Origin: Geminocystis sp. GBBB08
GTDB lineage: Bacteria > Cyanobacteriota > Cyanobacteriia > Cyanobacteriales > Cyanobacteriaceae
DNA: 64,000 nucleotides
Reading direction: 5' to 3'
Assembly: GCF_016743215.1 (NCBI RefSeq)
Contig: NZ_VRZC01000002.1
Span: 17,405 to 81,404, forward strand
The notes beneath the pieces were generated by a model. That model saw nothing but the letters and a program-made list of their open reading frames with translations, was not told where the DNA came from and did not search any database. Every line of letters starts with the position of its first letter. Positions within the stretch are counted from its first letter, which is position 1. Shown in pieces: positions 1 to 8,206 of the stretch. The translations under genes were made by a program, and so were the position numbers.

Positions 1-429
1 ACTCTCAGGGTTTTAGCCATTGGTGCAACTTTATTAAGTGCTGTGGAAGGAACTTTCGTTATTATCGAAGAAATCGATAATGGTGTTCATCCCAGTCGGG
101 CAGATAATCTTGTTAAACAAATTCAAACGATCTCATCCGAAAGAAAGCTAAGGGTACTAATTACTTCCCATAATCCAGCTTTATTAGATGCAGTGCCAGA
201 TAATGCTCTAGGAGATGTGCTTTGTTGCTATCGAGATCCTCAATTCGGTGACAGTCGCATTGTGCGATTAGCTGATTTAGACCGTTTTCCTGAATTAATC
301 GCTCAGGGTACATTAGGACAATTAATGACGAAGCAAGTACTCGATCGTTTCCTCAAAGATAAATCAACTCCTGAACAACGTCAATTAGACGCTCTCCAAT
401 GGTTAAAAGAATTAGAAGAGGTAGCTTAA
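1..429 (+). CDS. AAA-family ATPase, C-terminal part (5' end outside window)
   Basis: The frame is open from the first base, so the gene begins outside the window. The visible 142 residues hold the end of a RecF/OLD-like AAA ATPase: a Walker B strand (FVIIEEIDNGVHPSRA, acidic pair EE) followed by the switch segment LITSHNPALLD with the expected histidine. The tail is helical. The stop overlaps the start of the PIN-like gene by one base, so the two are probably translated together as an ATPase-nuclease pair. ATPases of this type act as sensors or motors in defence modules, but the nucleotide-binding half is missing here, so the subfamily cannot be set. Confidence 0.8.
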   Translation, partial: TLRVLAIGATLLSAVEGTFVIIEEIDNGVHPSRADNLVKQIQTISSERKLRVLITSHNPALLDAVPDNALGDVLCCYRDPQFGDSRIVRLADLDRFPELIAQGTLGQLMTKQVLDRFLKDKSTPEQRQLDALQWLKELEEVA

Positions 430-890
430 TGGGAGCAGTATGTTTAATTGATACATCTGTTTTTGTGGAGATTTTGAATGTACCTCAAAAAGCAAGTCAA
501 CATCGACAAATCATGCAACAGTTAGGGGAAAAAATAAAAGCCAATGAATCTCTGTTTTTACCGATGGCAACTATTATAGAAACGGGAAATCATATTGCTC
601 AAAATGGCAATGGTAATCAACGTCGTCAATGTGCCGTAAAATTTGTAACCCAAGTTCAACTTGCCTTAATTGGAAAATCCCCTTTTACTCCCATTAGCTT
701 TTTAGATTCAGAAGACTTAAATAAATTACTCCTTCAATTTCCTGATTCAGCAATGGGTGGCAGTGGATTAGGTGATTTATCAATTATTCACGATTGGCAA
801 AAACTTTGTAATCAGAATCAAGGCAGAAGAGTTTATATTTGGTCTTTAGATAAGCATCTCCAAAATTATGAACAATTACCAAATTTATGA
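429..890 (+). CDS. PIN-like domain protein paired with the AAA ATPase
   Basis: A 153-residue protein. The start at 429 shares its A with the stop codon of the ATPase gene (TAATG), which argues against an in-frame start 30 bases upstream. The N-terminus (CLIDTSVFVEILN) has the first acidic residue of PIN nucleases after a hydrophobic strand, a glutamate follows near residue 47 (ATIIETGN), and the C-terminal third has GDLSIIHDW. PIN proteins are metal-dependent RNases, usually toxins. Here it would be the effector of the ATPase rather than half of a VapBC pair, since no small antitoxin is adjacent. Family by motif; role inferred. Confidence 0.7.
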   Translation: MGAVCLIDTSVFVEILNVPQKASQHRQIMQQLGEKIKANESLFLPMATIIETGNHIAQNGNGNQRRQCAVKFVTQVQLALIGKSPFTPISFLDSEDLNKLLLQFPDSAMGGSGLGDLSIIHDWQKLCNQNQGRRVYIWSLDKHLQNYEQLPNL

Positions 891-917
891 AAATGCGATG
901 GACTCTTTTTTTGAGAA

Positions 918-982
918 ATAATTTATTTAGTAGTAAGCCTTTTAAGGCTTTTTGAAAATGGCTAAAGCCATCACTACAAACT
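918..982. terminator. Palindromic intergenic element, likely bidirectional terminator
   Basis: Between the convergent PIN and TPR-CHAT genes lies AAGCC TTTT GGCTT followed by T-rich sequence, then GGCTAAAGCC. The outer edges TAGTAGT and ACTACAAA form an imperfect inverted repeat. It resembles the short dispersed palindromes of cyanobacteria and could stop transcription from both sides. Confidence 0.5.
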
Positions 983-990
983 TAAGATAA

Positions 991-3003
991 TTATTCCGCC
1001 TCCCCAATGAGAGTAAATCCTGCCCATAAACGAGGGTCTGGATGTTTCTGCTTAGTTACTAACATAGCGTTCCGTAAAGCAGTGGCTTTGTTTCCCGTTA
1101 ATTTCAATTGCTTGTAAAATTCTACCATCAATTCTGAGGTAGCTAAATCATCCACCGCCCACAAGGAAACGATTACACTAGGAACACCTGCACTAATTAA
1201 GGAGCGAGATAATCCAATTACTCCATCCCCAGTAATTTCCCCTCTTCCTGTTTCACAGGCACTCAAAATCGCTAATTCTGCACTTAGTTGATTCTTTTCA
1301 AAGAGATTAAATATTTCGGCGGCGGTAAGAATACCATTATTATCGATATTTGCAGTGGTTAGGATGTCACTATTATTGTTATTTCTGGGAGTAGAGATGT
1401 CATTATTATTGATGTTTCCAGTAGTTAGGATGTCACTATTATTGTTATTTCTGGTGGTAGAGATACCATTATTATCGATGTTTCCAGTAGTTAGGATGTC
1501 ACTATTATTGTTATTTCTGGTGGTAGAGATGTCATTATTATTGATGTTTGCAGTGGTTAGGATGTCATCATTATTGGTATTTTTAGGAGTAAAAATTTCG
1601 CTATTATCAGCACTTCTCAGGATGCCATTATCAGTTTTTGTAGTGGTGACAATATCGTTATTATTCGTGTTTTTCGAGTTTGTTACCCCTAAAACGATAT
1701 AACTATCTAATCCATTTTGATCTGCAAATGTGCCATGGGTGGCAAAATGAATTATTTTTGCTTGGGGTAGTTGTTTAATGATATTGGCTTTGGTTGCCTG
1801 ATTCCCTAAAATTGGTTGTGTTTGCAAAATTTGGGCTACTTCTTTGGCTTCGGTTTCGGAATATTTTAAGGGTTGCCAACCAGAAGGCATGGGGCTAGGA
1901 TTACCTACTATCAGGATATTTTGTGCATTATTAACGGGTTTTTGCCGTAATTTGTGAGTAGAATCTAATACTTGAATGGAAGGAGCTGTTAAGATAGTAT
2001 GTTTCTCAATCAGATATTGATTATTACTGTCTGCTAGGGCGGGAAAAGGTACGCCAAATAATTCTTTTTGAGGAATGAAAATTACTTTTTCTTCTGGATT
2101 TTTGGGCAGTAAATCAGCTATAGGCTCTATTAATATTTGATGTAATTTCTGTAGGGAATTGCTTAAATCTGCGTCTTGATTAATATCATTAATAGTAATT
2201 TCTTTGGTTTGTTTTTGGTCATTCCAAAGGGGGTTTGTTACTTGAATTATTCCTTTGTCTGCGTTTACGGATACAATTACCCAAGGATCATATTTTAAGT
2301 CTCTAGATCGATCGCTTTTTAACCGAACTTTATCCCCAATTTTATAGGCAATTTTATTATCTCCACGAATACCTAAATAGGTGCGAAATTGAGGGATTAA
2401 TTGAGCCAATTTTACATTTTTCTCCTGAAGATTTACCGAACGAAATTGAATGTCTCCATCGGGTTTTATTACCCAAATATAAAGTTGCGAATCTAACCAT
2501 TCCTTTTTACCGTTTACATCAAATTCATCTCGAATAATAGAGTATTGAACGAAGGTAGCTTTTTGAGTTTTGGCGGTGTTTTGAATTTGGGAGATGGTAG
2601 GGATAGTAATGGGGGTTTCTTGAGGAGAAATTTGTTTAGCGAGAAGTTCTTTAAATGCACTGGCTCTACCTCTTTCTGCTATTTCTAAGGCTGGAAGAGT
2701 TTTATTTTGTTTTATCAGAACTTTTTGTAAGATTGAGTAATTATTTATATATCTATCAAAGAGAGAAATTTTATCAGTGTCTTGTAATTTCTTACTATTA
2801 AGAGATTCAAATACTTCAATGGCTGAGGTTAAATATTTTTCGGATTCACTGAAATTGTTTTGCTTGGCGAATAGGAATCCTATATTAGCATAAGTATCAC
2901 CTTCACCAGAGCGATTGCCAATTTCTTTAACAAGAGTTAAAGCCTGTTGATAATAGTTTAAGGCTTCTGGATATTTTCTTAAATTATCGTAAACACTAGC
3001 CAA
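991..3003 (-). CDS. CHAT-domain protein, C-terminal portion of a split TPR-CHAT gene
   Basis: Starts with tetratricopeptide repeats (pattern EALNYYQQAL) and ends in a CHAT caspase-like peptidase domain. The catalytic His is in FATHGTF (codon 1735-1737) and the Cys in LSACETG (codon 1255-1257). These are 160 codons apart, against 49 in the neighbouring TPR-CHAT protein, because an Asn/Thr-rich tandem-repeat insert sits between them. The first codon here is TTG and is probably not a genuine start: the frame continues, across one TGA, from the TPR gene at 3031-3897. CHAT proteases are fed by TPR sensor domains and often act in regulated cell death or defence. Whether this half is expressed alone is unknown. 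Confidence 0.75.
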   Translation of the reverse strand: MASVYDNLRKYPEALNYYQQALTLVKEIGNRSGEGDTYANIGFLFAKQNNFSESEKYLTSAIEVFESLNSKKLQDTDKISLFDRYINNYSILQKVLIKQNKTLPALEIAERGRASAFKELLAKQISPQETPITIPTISQIQNTAKTQKATFVQYSIIRDEFDVNGKKEWLDSQLYIWVIKPDGDIQFRSVNLQEKNVKLAQLIPQFRTYLGIRGDNKIAYKIGDKVRLKSDRSRDLKYDPWVIVSVNADKGIIQVTNPLWNDQKQTKEITINDINQDADLSNSLQKLHQILIEPIADLLPKNPEEKVIFIPQKELFGVPFPALADSNNQYLIEKHTILTAPSIQVLDSTHKLRQKPVNNAQNILIVGNPSPMPSGWQPLKYSETEAKEVAQILQTQPILGNQATKANIIKQLPQAKIIHFATHGTFADQNGLDSYIVLGVTNSKNTNNNDIVTTTKTDNGILRSADNSEIFTPKNTNNDDILTTANINNNDISTTRNNNNSDILTTGNIDNNGISTTRNNNNSDILTTGNINNNDISTPRNNNNSDILTTANIDNNGILTAAEIFNLFEKNQLSAELAILSACETGRGEITGDGVIGLSRSLISAGVPSVIVSLWAVDDLATSELMVEFYKQLKLTGNKATALRNAMLVTKQKHPDPRLWAGFTLIGEAE
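1338..1690 (-). repeat. 66-bp coding tandem repeat (about 3.5 units) inside the CHAT domain
   Basis: The encoded 22-residue unit has the form DILTTGNI(D/N)NN(G/D)IST(T/P)RNNNNS. Three full units and a partial one stand in a row, with a weaker 11-residue sub-period and degenerate flanking copies. The insert lies between the catalytic His and Cys of the CHAT domain and keeps the reading frame. Confidence 0.85.
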
Positions 3004-3030
3004 ATTATTAAGAGCAATTGCTTCATTAAA

Positions 3031-3897
3031 TCAATTATTGCTTACCCTTTCATCAATTTTTAAAGATTGTTGATGATAGTTTAAGGCTTGTTCATATTTT
3101 CCTAGTTGATTATAAACATAACCTAAGCTATTAAATATAATACTTTCTTGTTTATTATCATCTATTTCTCTAGTAATAGCTAAAGCCTGTTGATGATAAT
3201 TTAAAGCTTCTGCGTACTTTCCCATAATCCTATAAATTCTACCCAAATTATTGAGATCAATACTTTCATTGAAAGGATTTTTAAATTCCCTACTAATAAC
3301 TAAAGCCTGTTGATAATAATTCAAGGCTTCTTGATATTTTCCTAATTTATGATAAACATTCCCTATACTATTGAGAGCAATACCTTCTCGTTCACGATTT
3401 TTAATTTCTCTACTAATTTTTAAGGATTGTTGATGGTAATTTAAGGCTTCCTCATATTTTCCTAATTTCTCATAAATAACCCCTAAACTATTGAGATCAA
3501 TACTTTCATTGAAAGGATTTTTAATTTCTCTACTAATAACTAAAGCCTGTTGATGATAATTTAATGCTTCCTCGTATTTTCCCCAATTATCATAAACTAA
3601 TCCCAAATTATTGAAAATTGCACCTTCTCCTGCTCGATCGCCGATTTCCCTTCTAATAATTAATTCCTGTTGAAAAGTCTCTAATGCTTCCTTAAATTGA
3701 CCATTTTGATACTGTTGTGTACCCAACTTACTTAATCGATCGGCTTCCGCTTTTTTCTCATCTATAGTATTAAGATTATTTTGACTTAAAACGGGATTTA
3801 CTCTTAAAAATAAAGGCGAAAATATCGCTATTGTTCCTAGAATAGACAGACTTATTAATTGTAAATTAACAATAGTTTTTAGGGAGATATTTTTCAT
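3031..3897 (-). CDS. TPR-repeat protein, N-terminal portion of the split TPR-CHAT gene
   Basis: A 288-residue protein with a signal peptide or signal anchor (hydrophobic stretch about residues 12-31, then PVLSQ) and about six to seven tetratricopeptide units of roughly 40 residues (pattern LGKYEEALNYHQQAL). The gene stops at a TGA (3031-3033), but the same frame continues as FNEAIALNNLASVYD, exactly the repeat expected next. The intact ancestor was therefore one exported TPR-CHAT protein of about 960 residues. The TPR part would bind a protein partner and gate the protease. Read-through, pseudogenisation and a sequencing error are all possible. Confidence 0.75.
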   Translation of the reverse strand: MKNISLKTIVNLQLISLSILGTIAIFSPLFLRVNPVLSQNNLNTIDEKKAEADRLSKLGTQQYQNGQFKEALETFQQELIIRREIGDRAGEGAIFNNLGLVYDNWGKYEEALNYHQQALVISREIKNPFNESIDLNSLGVIYEKLGKYEEALNYHQQSLKISREIKNREREGIALNSIGNVYHKLGKYQEALNYYQQALVISREFKNPFNESIDLNNLGRIYRIMGKYAEALNYHQQALAITREIDDNKQESIIFNSLGYVYNQLGKYEQALNYHQQSLKIDERVSNN

Positions 3898-3977
3898 AAT
3901 TAAGATTGGATTTAGGAAACATTAATTATTTAATCGGATAACTGTAATTTTAATTGGAAACATACCTCAAAAAATTT

Positions 3978-4057
3978 TAGCTCTTATTTTCTCATTAACT
4001 CCACCACTGGATTGGCAATATATGACAAAAATTGCCATAATTGAAGTGACTAACCCT
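3978..4057 (+). repeat. 80-bp direct repeat R80, copy 1
   Basis: Begins TAGCTCTTATTTTCTCATTA and ends GAAGTGACTAACCCT. A copy of identical length stands at 5253-5332; the 3' half is identical and the centre differs. The two copies bracket the HigBA-like pair and the orphan antitoxin. Confidence 0.9.
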
Positions 4058-4082
4058 TAACTCTTCCCTCTTAGAAACTTCC

Positions 4083-4139
4083 CTTTTTCCTACCCTAACT
4101 CCTCAACTTAAATGCAAACTAGCTTATTCAATTTGATAA
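4083..4139 (+). repeat. Repeat R60, copy 1 (second copy 6013-6071)
   Basis: Shares AAATGCAAACTAGCT(T/G)ATTC and the following AATTTGATAA with 6013-6071. This copy covers the last codons of the HigA-like antitoxin gene; the other covers the end of a VapC remnant. Both look like the far edge of a duplicated toxin-antitoxin module. Confidence 0.8.
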
Positions 4140-4427
4140 AATTTCTAATTTTACTTTCAACCCTGTTTTTACAACCATATTCAATAATTTATCCACACTA
4201 AAGCGAGATATATCACCATTCATTAAGTTACTAATTCGAGGCTGAGTTTCATCAAAAAATTGTGCCGCCTCTTGCTGAGTCCAACCTTTTTCTAAAATAA
4301 AAGAGCGTAATTCAATAATTAAATCAGCCCTAATTTTTAGATTCATTGCCTCTGTAGGTGAAAAACCTAAATCTTCAAACACATTATCGCTACCTTTCGT
4401 AACTTCTATTTTTTCTGTAGTAAGCAT
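4128..4427 (-). CDS. HigA-type XRE antitoxin
   Basis: A 99-residue helix-turn-helix protein. The HTH lies at about residues 45-75 (GWTQQEAAQFFDETQPRIS followed by MNGDI). It lies four bases downstream of the toxin gene at 4432-4767, the toxin-first order typical of HigBA modules. It should neutralise the toxin and repress the shared promoter upstream of 4767. The last codons fall in a repeat shared with 6013-6071, so the gene end has probably been rebuilt by recombination. Confidence 0.8.
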   Translation of the reverse strand: MLTTEKIEVTKGSDNVFEDLGFSPTEAMNLKIRADLIIELRSFILEKGWTQQEAAQFFDETQPRISNLMNGDISRFSVDKLLNMVVKTGLKVKLEILSN

Positions 4428-4431
4428 TTTT

Positions 4432-4767
4432 TTATAATTCTTGTCTTAATTTAATCATTTGCTGATAGCGTTTTTGTCCTAACTCAATATCCTTTTTTGA
4501 GGTTTTTTGAGTTTTTTTCCCAAAGGCATGGAGAATATAAACCGCCTCTGGAAATCTTGCCACATAAAACACTCGGTAAATATCCCCCGTCGAGATTCTA
4601 ATTTCTTCAGTACCTTTACCAACAATAGGAATGGGTTTAAAATCAATAGGCTGTTTTCCTTGCTGAATCAACCTTAGTTCCAAACCAGCTTTACGTTTTG
4701 CGTCCTCTGGAAATGTTTTTAAATCATCTTTCGATGTGCCAATCCATTGGATCGATTTATCTGACAT
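4432..4767 (-). CDS. HigB/Gp49-like RelE-superfamily toxin
   Basis: A 111-residue protein of the phage-derived Gp49-like/HigB type. Features are an N-terminal helix pair with a charged run (DAKRKAGLELRLIQQG), the strand region EEIRISTGDIYRVFYVARFPEAVYILHAFGKK and a C-terminal helix IELGQKRYQQMI. Such toxins are ribosome-dependent mRNA interferases. The adjacent XRE gene is the antitoxin. The start ATG at 4765-4767 is the first in frame and no other gene lies upstream within 90 bases. Confidence 0.8.
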   Translation of the reverse strand: MSDKSIQWIGTSKDDLKTFPEDAKRKAGLELRLIQQGKQPIDFKPIPIVGKGTEEIRISTGDIYRVFYVARFPEAVYILHAFGKKTQKTSKKDIELGQKRYQQMIKLRQEL

Positions 4768-4861
4768 TAAAATTTAATTTTAAGGTTATGCCAATCTATT
4801 TTATACCTTTTTTAATATAAATTCACTTATTTTTTTTATTGTCTCCTGATTTTTAGTTTCA

Positions 4862-5128
4862 TTATGCCTTAAATAAATTTAAAATTTCGTGTCGTAAAGG
4901 TTTATTAAAATTATCAGGAACTTTAAATAATCCCTTAGATAAACCTAAAAGACGTGGTTTATTTTCTTGACGATAACATTCCAAAATTTTGTCAATTTCT
5001 TCATTACTTAAAACCTGATTTGATGATGAAATTTGATTTGATGATGAATGAATAACTACTTTTTCAGAATCTTGAATATTTGTTAAAAAAGTAACAATTA
5101 CTTTGGTTTTTTGAGGAATATTATCCAT
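4862..5128 (-). CDS. Small antitoxin-like protein without a partner
   Basis: An 88-residue protein with a disordered, Ser-rich middle and a conserved-looking end (LLGLSKGLFKVPDNFNKPL, then EILNLF). This ending resembles antitoxins of the DUF2281/VapB type, whose C-terminal segment wraps the toxin. No matching toxin is adjacent: the next gene downstream belongs to the HigBA pair. It may be the leftover of a module broken when the flanking 80-bp repeats were formed. Function assigned only by this resemblance. Confidence 0.5.
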   Translation of the reverse strand: MDNIPQKTKVIVTFLTNIQDSEKVVIHSSSNQISSSNQVLSNEEIDKILECYRQENKPRLLGLSKGLFKVPDNFNKPLRHEILNLFKA

Positions 5129-5252
5129 ATTTTCTAAGAGTTTTATTTCTCCTTATTCGTAAATTCCTTCGACACTTTTTAACATAATTTACTCCTATTA
5201 ATTATTATTGTGTTAGATTTGTCAACTTAAATAAATCTTTTTAATTAAATTG

Positions 5253-5332
5253 TAGCTCTTATTTTCTCATTAACTATTCCATCTAATTGACAGTATATGA
5301 CAAAAATTGCCATAATTGAAGTGACTAACCCT
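5253..5332 (+). repeat. 80-bp direct repeat R80, copy 2
   Basis: Second copy of the repeat at 3978-4057, ending 14 bases before the parD-like start codon. It may therefore carry part of that operon's promoter. Confidence 0.9.
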
Positions 5333-5346
5333 ATTAATGAATCCCT

Positions 5347-5613
5347 ATGACAAGTCTGAATATATCTTTACCAGAATCAATGCGTACTTATATTGACCAG
5401 CAAATGGCTCTTTTGGGTTATAGTACCGCTAGTGAATATATCAGAGATTTAATTCGCCAAGAGCAAAAACGCCAAGCTACACAAAGATTAGAAACTTTAC
5501 TATTAGAGGGTTTAGAATCGGGCAAAGCTACCGATATGACTGAACAAGATTGGCTCGATATTCGTCAAGCTGTAGCCCAAAAATTAGCTAATCGTCAACA
5601 AAATAAGAAATAA
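5347..5613 (+). CDS. parD: ParD-type ribbon-helix-helix antitoxin
   Basis: An 88-residue protein whose first 45 residues are a classical ParD/CopG fold (TSLNISLPESMRTYIDQQM, then STASEYIRDLIR). The C-terminal half is charged and flexible, as expected for the toxin-binding tail. It ends with TAATG, its stop overlapping the toxin start by one base. The pair is probably autoregulated by ParD binding upstream of 5347, in the region supplied by the 80-bp repeat. Confidence 0.85.
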   Translation: MTSLNISLPESMRTYIDQQMALLGYSTASEYIRDLIRQEQKRQATQRLETLLLEGLESGKATDMTEQDWLDIRQAVAQKLANRQQNKK

Positions 5614-5939
5614 TGGGCGAAATTAAAAAAAGACCACAAGTTATCTCTGATTTAATCGCAATTGCTACATATATCGGGGAAAACAACCTAGAAGCCTCTG
5701 ATAGTTTTCTGTTGGCGGCGGAAGAAACTTTTAGAGAATTGGGAAATTTTCCTCAAATGGGGAGACTCTGTCAATTTTCTCACCCAAAACTTGCTGACAT
5801 CAGACAAATAGGTATTAAAGGATTTAGAAAATATTTAATTTTTTATTGTTTGATTGAAAACGGGATAGAGATATTGAGAGTGATTCATGGAATTAGGGAT
5901 ATTGAGGTAATTTTAGAAGATTATCTCGATGTGAATTAG
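5613..5939 (+). CDS. parE: ParE-type toxin
   Basis: A 108-residue RelE/ParE-superfamily toxin: KKRPQVISDLIAIATYIGENN, a middle FRELGNFPQMGRLC segment and the C-terminal core strand RKYLIFYCLIENGIEILRVIHGIRDI. The arginine-histidine end is typical of ParE. ParE toxins of this group poison DNA gyrase. It is translationally coupled to the ParD gene. Length and order are normal, so the module looks intact. Confidence 0.85.
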   Translation: MGEIKKRPQVISDLIAIATYIGENNLEASDSFLLAAEETFRELGNFPQMGRLCQFSHPKLADIRQIGIKGFRKYLIFYCLIENGIEILRVIHGIRDIEVILEDYLDVN

Positions 5940-6012
5940 TTATAGTAATACTGCTTTCTTTAAAGGATCAATTTGATTAAAATTATTAGTATTTTCGAGA
6001 AATTCTACTCTT

Positions 6013-6071
6013 CCCTTGAAGCTACCCTCACTCCTCGACTTAAATGCAAACTAGCTGATTCAATTTGATAA
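6013..6071 (+). repeat. Repeat R60, copy 2
   Basis: Copy of 4083-4139. Here it contains the broken end of the VapC remnant on the minus strand. Confidence 0.75.
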
Positions 6072-6114
6072 TGTTAGTATCTAATAAATAACGATATTGA
6101 TTAATTTTAGTCAT
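6040..6114 (-). pseudogene. VapC toxin remnant (first 24 codons)
   Basis: The ATG at 6112-6114 opens a PIN-domain start, YRYLLDTNIIKLNQ, typical of VapC toxins. It stops after 24 codons inside repeat R60, whereas a real VapC has about 130. It overlaps the end of the VapB remnant by eight bases, as in intact vapBC operons. The toxin was lost by recombination at the repeat. Confidence 0.7.
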
Positions 6115-6343
6115 AAAGTTCTTGACGATTAAATTTGTATTTTTTAGGTAACTTATTAGTTTGAGAAATAGTCTCTGCTTCTGCTAAAAAATCCTCTAAG
6201 GGATCATTTAAAACCCTATTTTATTGTAAAAATTTATTTAAAATATTGGCAATTAATTCATCTTCTGATAAACCTAAATTACTAGCTAAAGTTTTTAAGT
6301 TAATGTCTTGATTTTCTGATATATTAATTAGTTTTTGAATCAT
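6107..6343 (-). pseudogene. VapB-type antitoxin remnant with in-frame stop
   Basis: A 78-codon frame from the ATG at 6341-6343. It reads MIQKLINISENQDINLKTLA, later LSEDELIANILNKFLQ, then a TAA at 6221-6223, then LNDPLEDFLAEAETISQ and an end overlapping the VapC remnant. The antitoxin is thus interrupted at codon 41 and its toxin is truncated, so the module is dead. Confidence 0.7.
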
Positions 6344-6583
6344 AATTTTACCTCGTTTTATTAACTATTTGAACGTATCTGATATTATTGCTTTATTTTG
6401 GAAATATTCTTTAAAAAAGTAAGAATTGTTTTCGTCTTTAACAGAATAGTATTAATATTTTTTAGGAGTTTTATTTTTTCATTATTATAAATTTATTCAA
6501 CATTTTTCAACATGATTTATACTCCCCTTATGATATTTTATTTATTAATAAAGTCTATTTGATTTTCCTCCACTTATCTTGAT

Positions 6584-7177
6584 TTAAAAACAACCTAATA
6601 GATTAGATGCACTCATCCCAATAGTAACGGCTTTTAATCTTTGAGATGGTGTACCATGATGATTACGAGACCATCTATTATGATCTCCTATACTGTAAGC
6701 AAGTGCTTGGATTTCTTGAATATCTCGTTGATCAAATACTATATTTGGTACAGCCTTCATATAAAAACCAGACAAACAATCGGCTTGTAACTCAGTTATG
6801 TGACTATTATTTCGATTAAAGCCATAGGCATTTTGCATAGCATGGGCATATTCGTGTCCAATTATGTAAGCTAAAGCCGCATCTCCAAAGCGATAAGCAA
6901 ATGCTATCATATCGTTACTGATGTAAATTGAATGATCTAGTGGACAATAAAAAGCATTCATTGCTACCATAACACCACATCTAGTTCGACTACCCGCAGG
7001 AATTGGTTTATAAACTCTAGGAATCGCCTTATAACCATGAATATAAGCCACACCTGCATACATTGATTGAATAACGGCATCAGGATGCCACTCTTGGGCG
7101 ATCGATCGACTCATCGTTAATAATGATATTATTGGGGTTGAAAGTGTTACTAAAGTTTTGACAATATTTATTTTCAT
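6584..7177 (-). CDS. Secreted zinc metallopeptidase-like protein
   Basis: A 197-residue protein with a signal peptide (about residues 1-27, ending SIAQ). It carries the zincin motif HEYAH (His108, Glu109, His112) followed by TELQADCLSGFY (Glu129, Asp133). This is the arrangement of the YpfJ-like neutral zinc metallopeptidases, in which the downstream glutamate is the third zinc ligand. It is shorter than typical family members and lacks their N-terminal membrane extension. It is divergent from the DUF928 gene, with about 90 bases between. Likely a periplasmic or extracellular peptidase; substrate unknown. Confidence 0.7.
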   Translation of the reverse strand: MKINIVKTLVTLSTPIISLLTMSRSIAQEWHPDAVIQSMYAGVAYIHGYKAIPRVYKPIPAGSRTRCGVMVAMNAFYCPLDHSIYISNDMIAFAYRFGDAALAYIIGHEYAHAMQNAYGFNRNNSHITELQADCLSGFYMKAVPNIVFDQRDIQEIQALAYSIGDHNRWSRNHHGTPSQRLKAVTIGMSASNLLGCF

Positions 7178-7266
7178 TGAAGTTATGATGAAAGTGATTA
7201 TTTAAAATCAATTTTAATAAATAATTATTAATAATATTTACTCTAAAAAAATTTATAACTAATTTT

Positions 7267-8157
7267 ATGAAATCTTTTTTCTTAAAAATTAATCTTGTTC
7301 TCTTAATATTAGGAACTTTAATTATTATTCTTGTTAATTCTAAATCTCCAATTACTAACAAATTTATCTCAATAATCCCCATCAATTGGAATCAACCTAA
7401 AGATGAAGATACATCAGAGCTTAATCAGGTATCAGCACTTCCTGTTAATTCTCAAGCAGAAGTTAAAAATAAACCAAGATTTTTAATTCCAATAAATTGG
7501 AATAAACCTAAAAATGTCGGAAAACCGGGTCGTCGTCAAGTAGCCACAGGAGGGAGTCGTGGTAGTTGTGGTGATTTATTAAGCAGTCAAAAGAATGAAA
7601 AAGGAACGTTAACAGCTTTAGTTCCCATTGCCATTGAAGGTTTAACTAACTCTAATAATCCTACTTTTTTTGTTTATTTACCCTATCAATCTAAGGAAAA
7701 TTATAACTACGAATTTATTTTATTAAACGAGGAAGAAGAAGAAATTTATAAGGTTAAATTACCCATAAAACCTACTCCCGGAATTATTAATATTCCTCTA
7801 CCAAATAATGTATCCATAGAAAAAGGTCAAACTTATTCTTGGACATTTTCTTTTATTTTTGCAGAAGCAAATACCCCTTGTAATCCTTCTCAAATTCCCA
7901 TTACTGAAACCGTAGAAGGTGCAGTAAGTCTTGATAAAATTACTCCCAATGATACTGTATTAAAACAGCTAGAAACAGCAAATATTGAAGAAAAAATTAC
8001 CATTTATACAGAGCAAGGTTGGTGGTATGATGCTTTAGCTAGTTTAGCGAAGTTACGCCAAGAATATCCCGATGATTCTAATGTTTTATCGGCTTGGACT
8101 GAGTTTTTAAAAGTAGAACAATTAGAGAATTTAGCCACCGAAAAAATACTACCTTAA
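7267..8157 (+). CDS. DUF928 domain protein
   Basis: A 296-residue protein with one N-terminal hydrophobic segment (residues 8-24). A DUF928 domain follows, recognised by the GRRQVATGGSRGSCG segment and the ALVPIAIEG, FFVYLPY and LPIKPTPGI strands. DUF928 proteins are common in cyanobacteria, and genes for them are often found next to TPR-CHAT or CHASE2 genes, as here: the TPR-CHAT gene starts 50 bases downstream. It is probably exported or anchored and may supply an extracellular sensor or binding partner. Biochemical function is not known. Confidence 0.75.
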   Translation: MKSFFLKINLVLLILGTLIIILVNSKSPITNKFISIIPINWNQPKDEDTSELNQVSALPVNSQAEVKNKPRFLIPINWNKPKNVGKPGRRQVATGGSRGSCGDLLSSQKNEKGTLTALVPIAIEGLTNSNNPTFFVYLPYQSKENYNYEFILLNEEEEEIYKVKLPIKPTPGIINIPLPNNVSIEKGQTYSWTFSFIFAEANTPCNPSQIPITETVEGAVSLDKITPNDTVLKQLETANIEEKITIYTEQGWWYDALASLAKLRQEYPDDSNVLSAWTEFLKVEQLENLATEKILP

Positions 8158-8206
8158 AGCCATGATTTTGTTTAAGTAATTATGAATTTTGGAGTTTGTA
8201 AATTAA

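Noticed and set aside
1355..1702. Plus-strand frame of 115 residues opposite the CHAT gene
   Set aside because: It is the antisense shadow of the 66-bp tandem repeat; its product is a monotonous Leu/Val repeat.
3031..3033. Selenocysteine at the in-frame TGA
   Set aside because: No selenoprotein motif, and the position is in a TPR linker where neighbouring repeats have ordinary residues.
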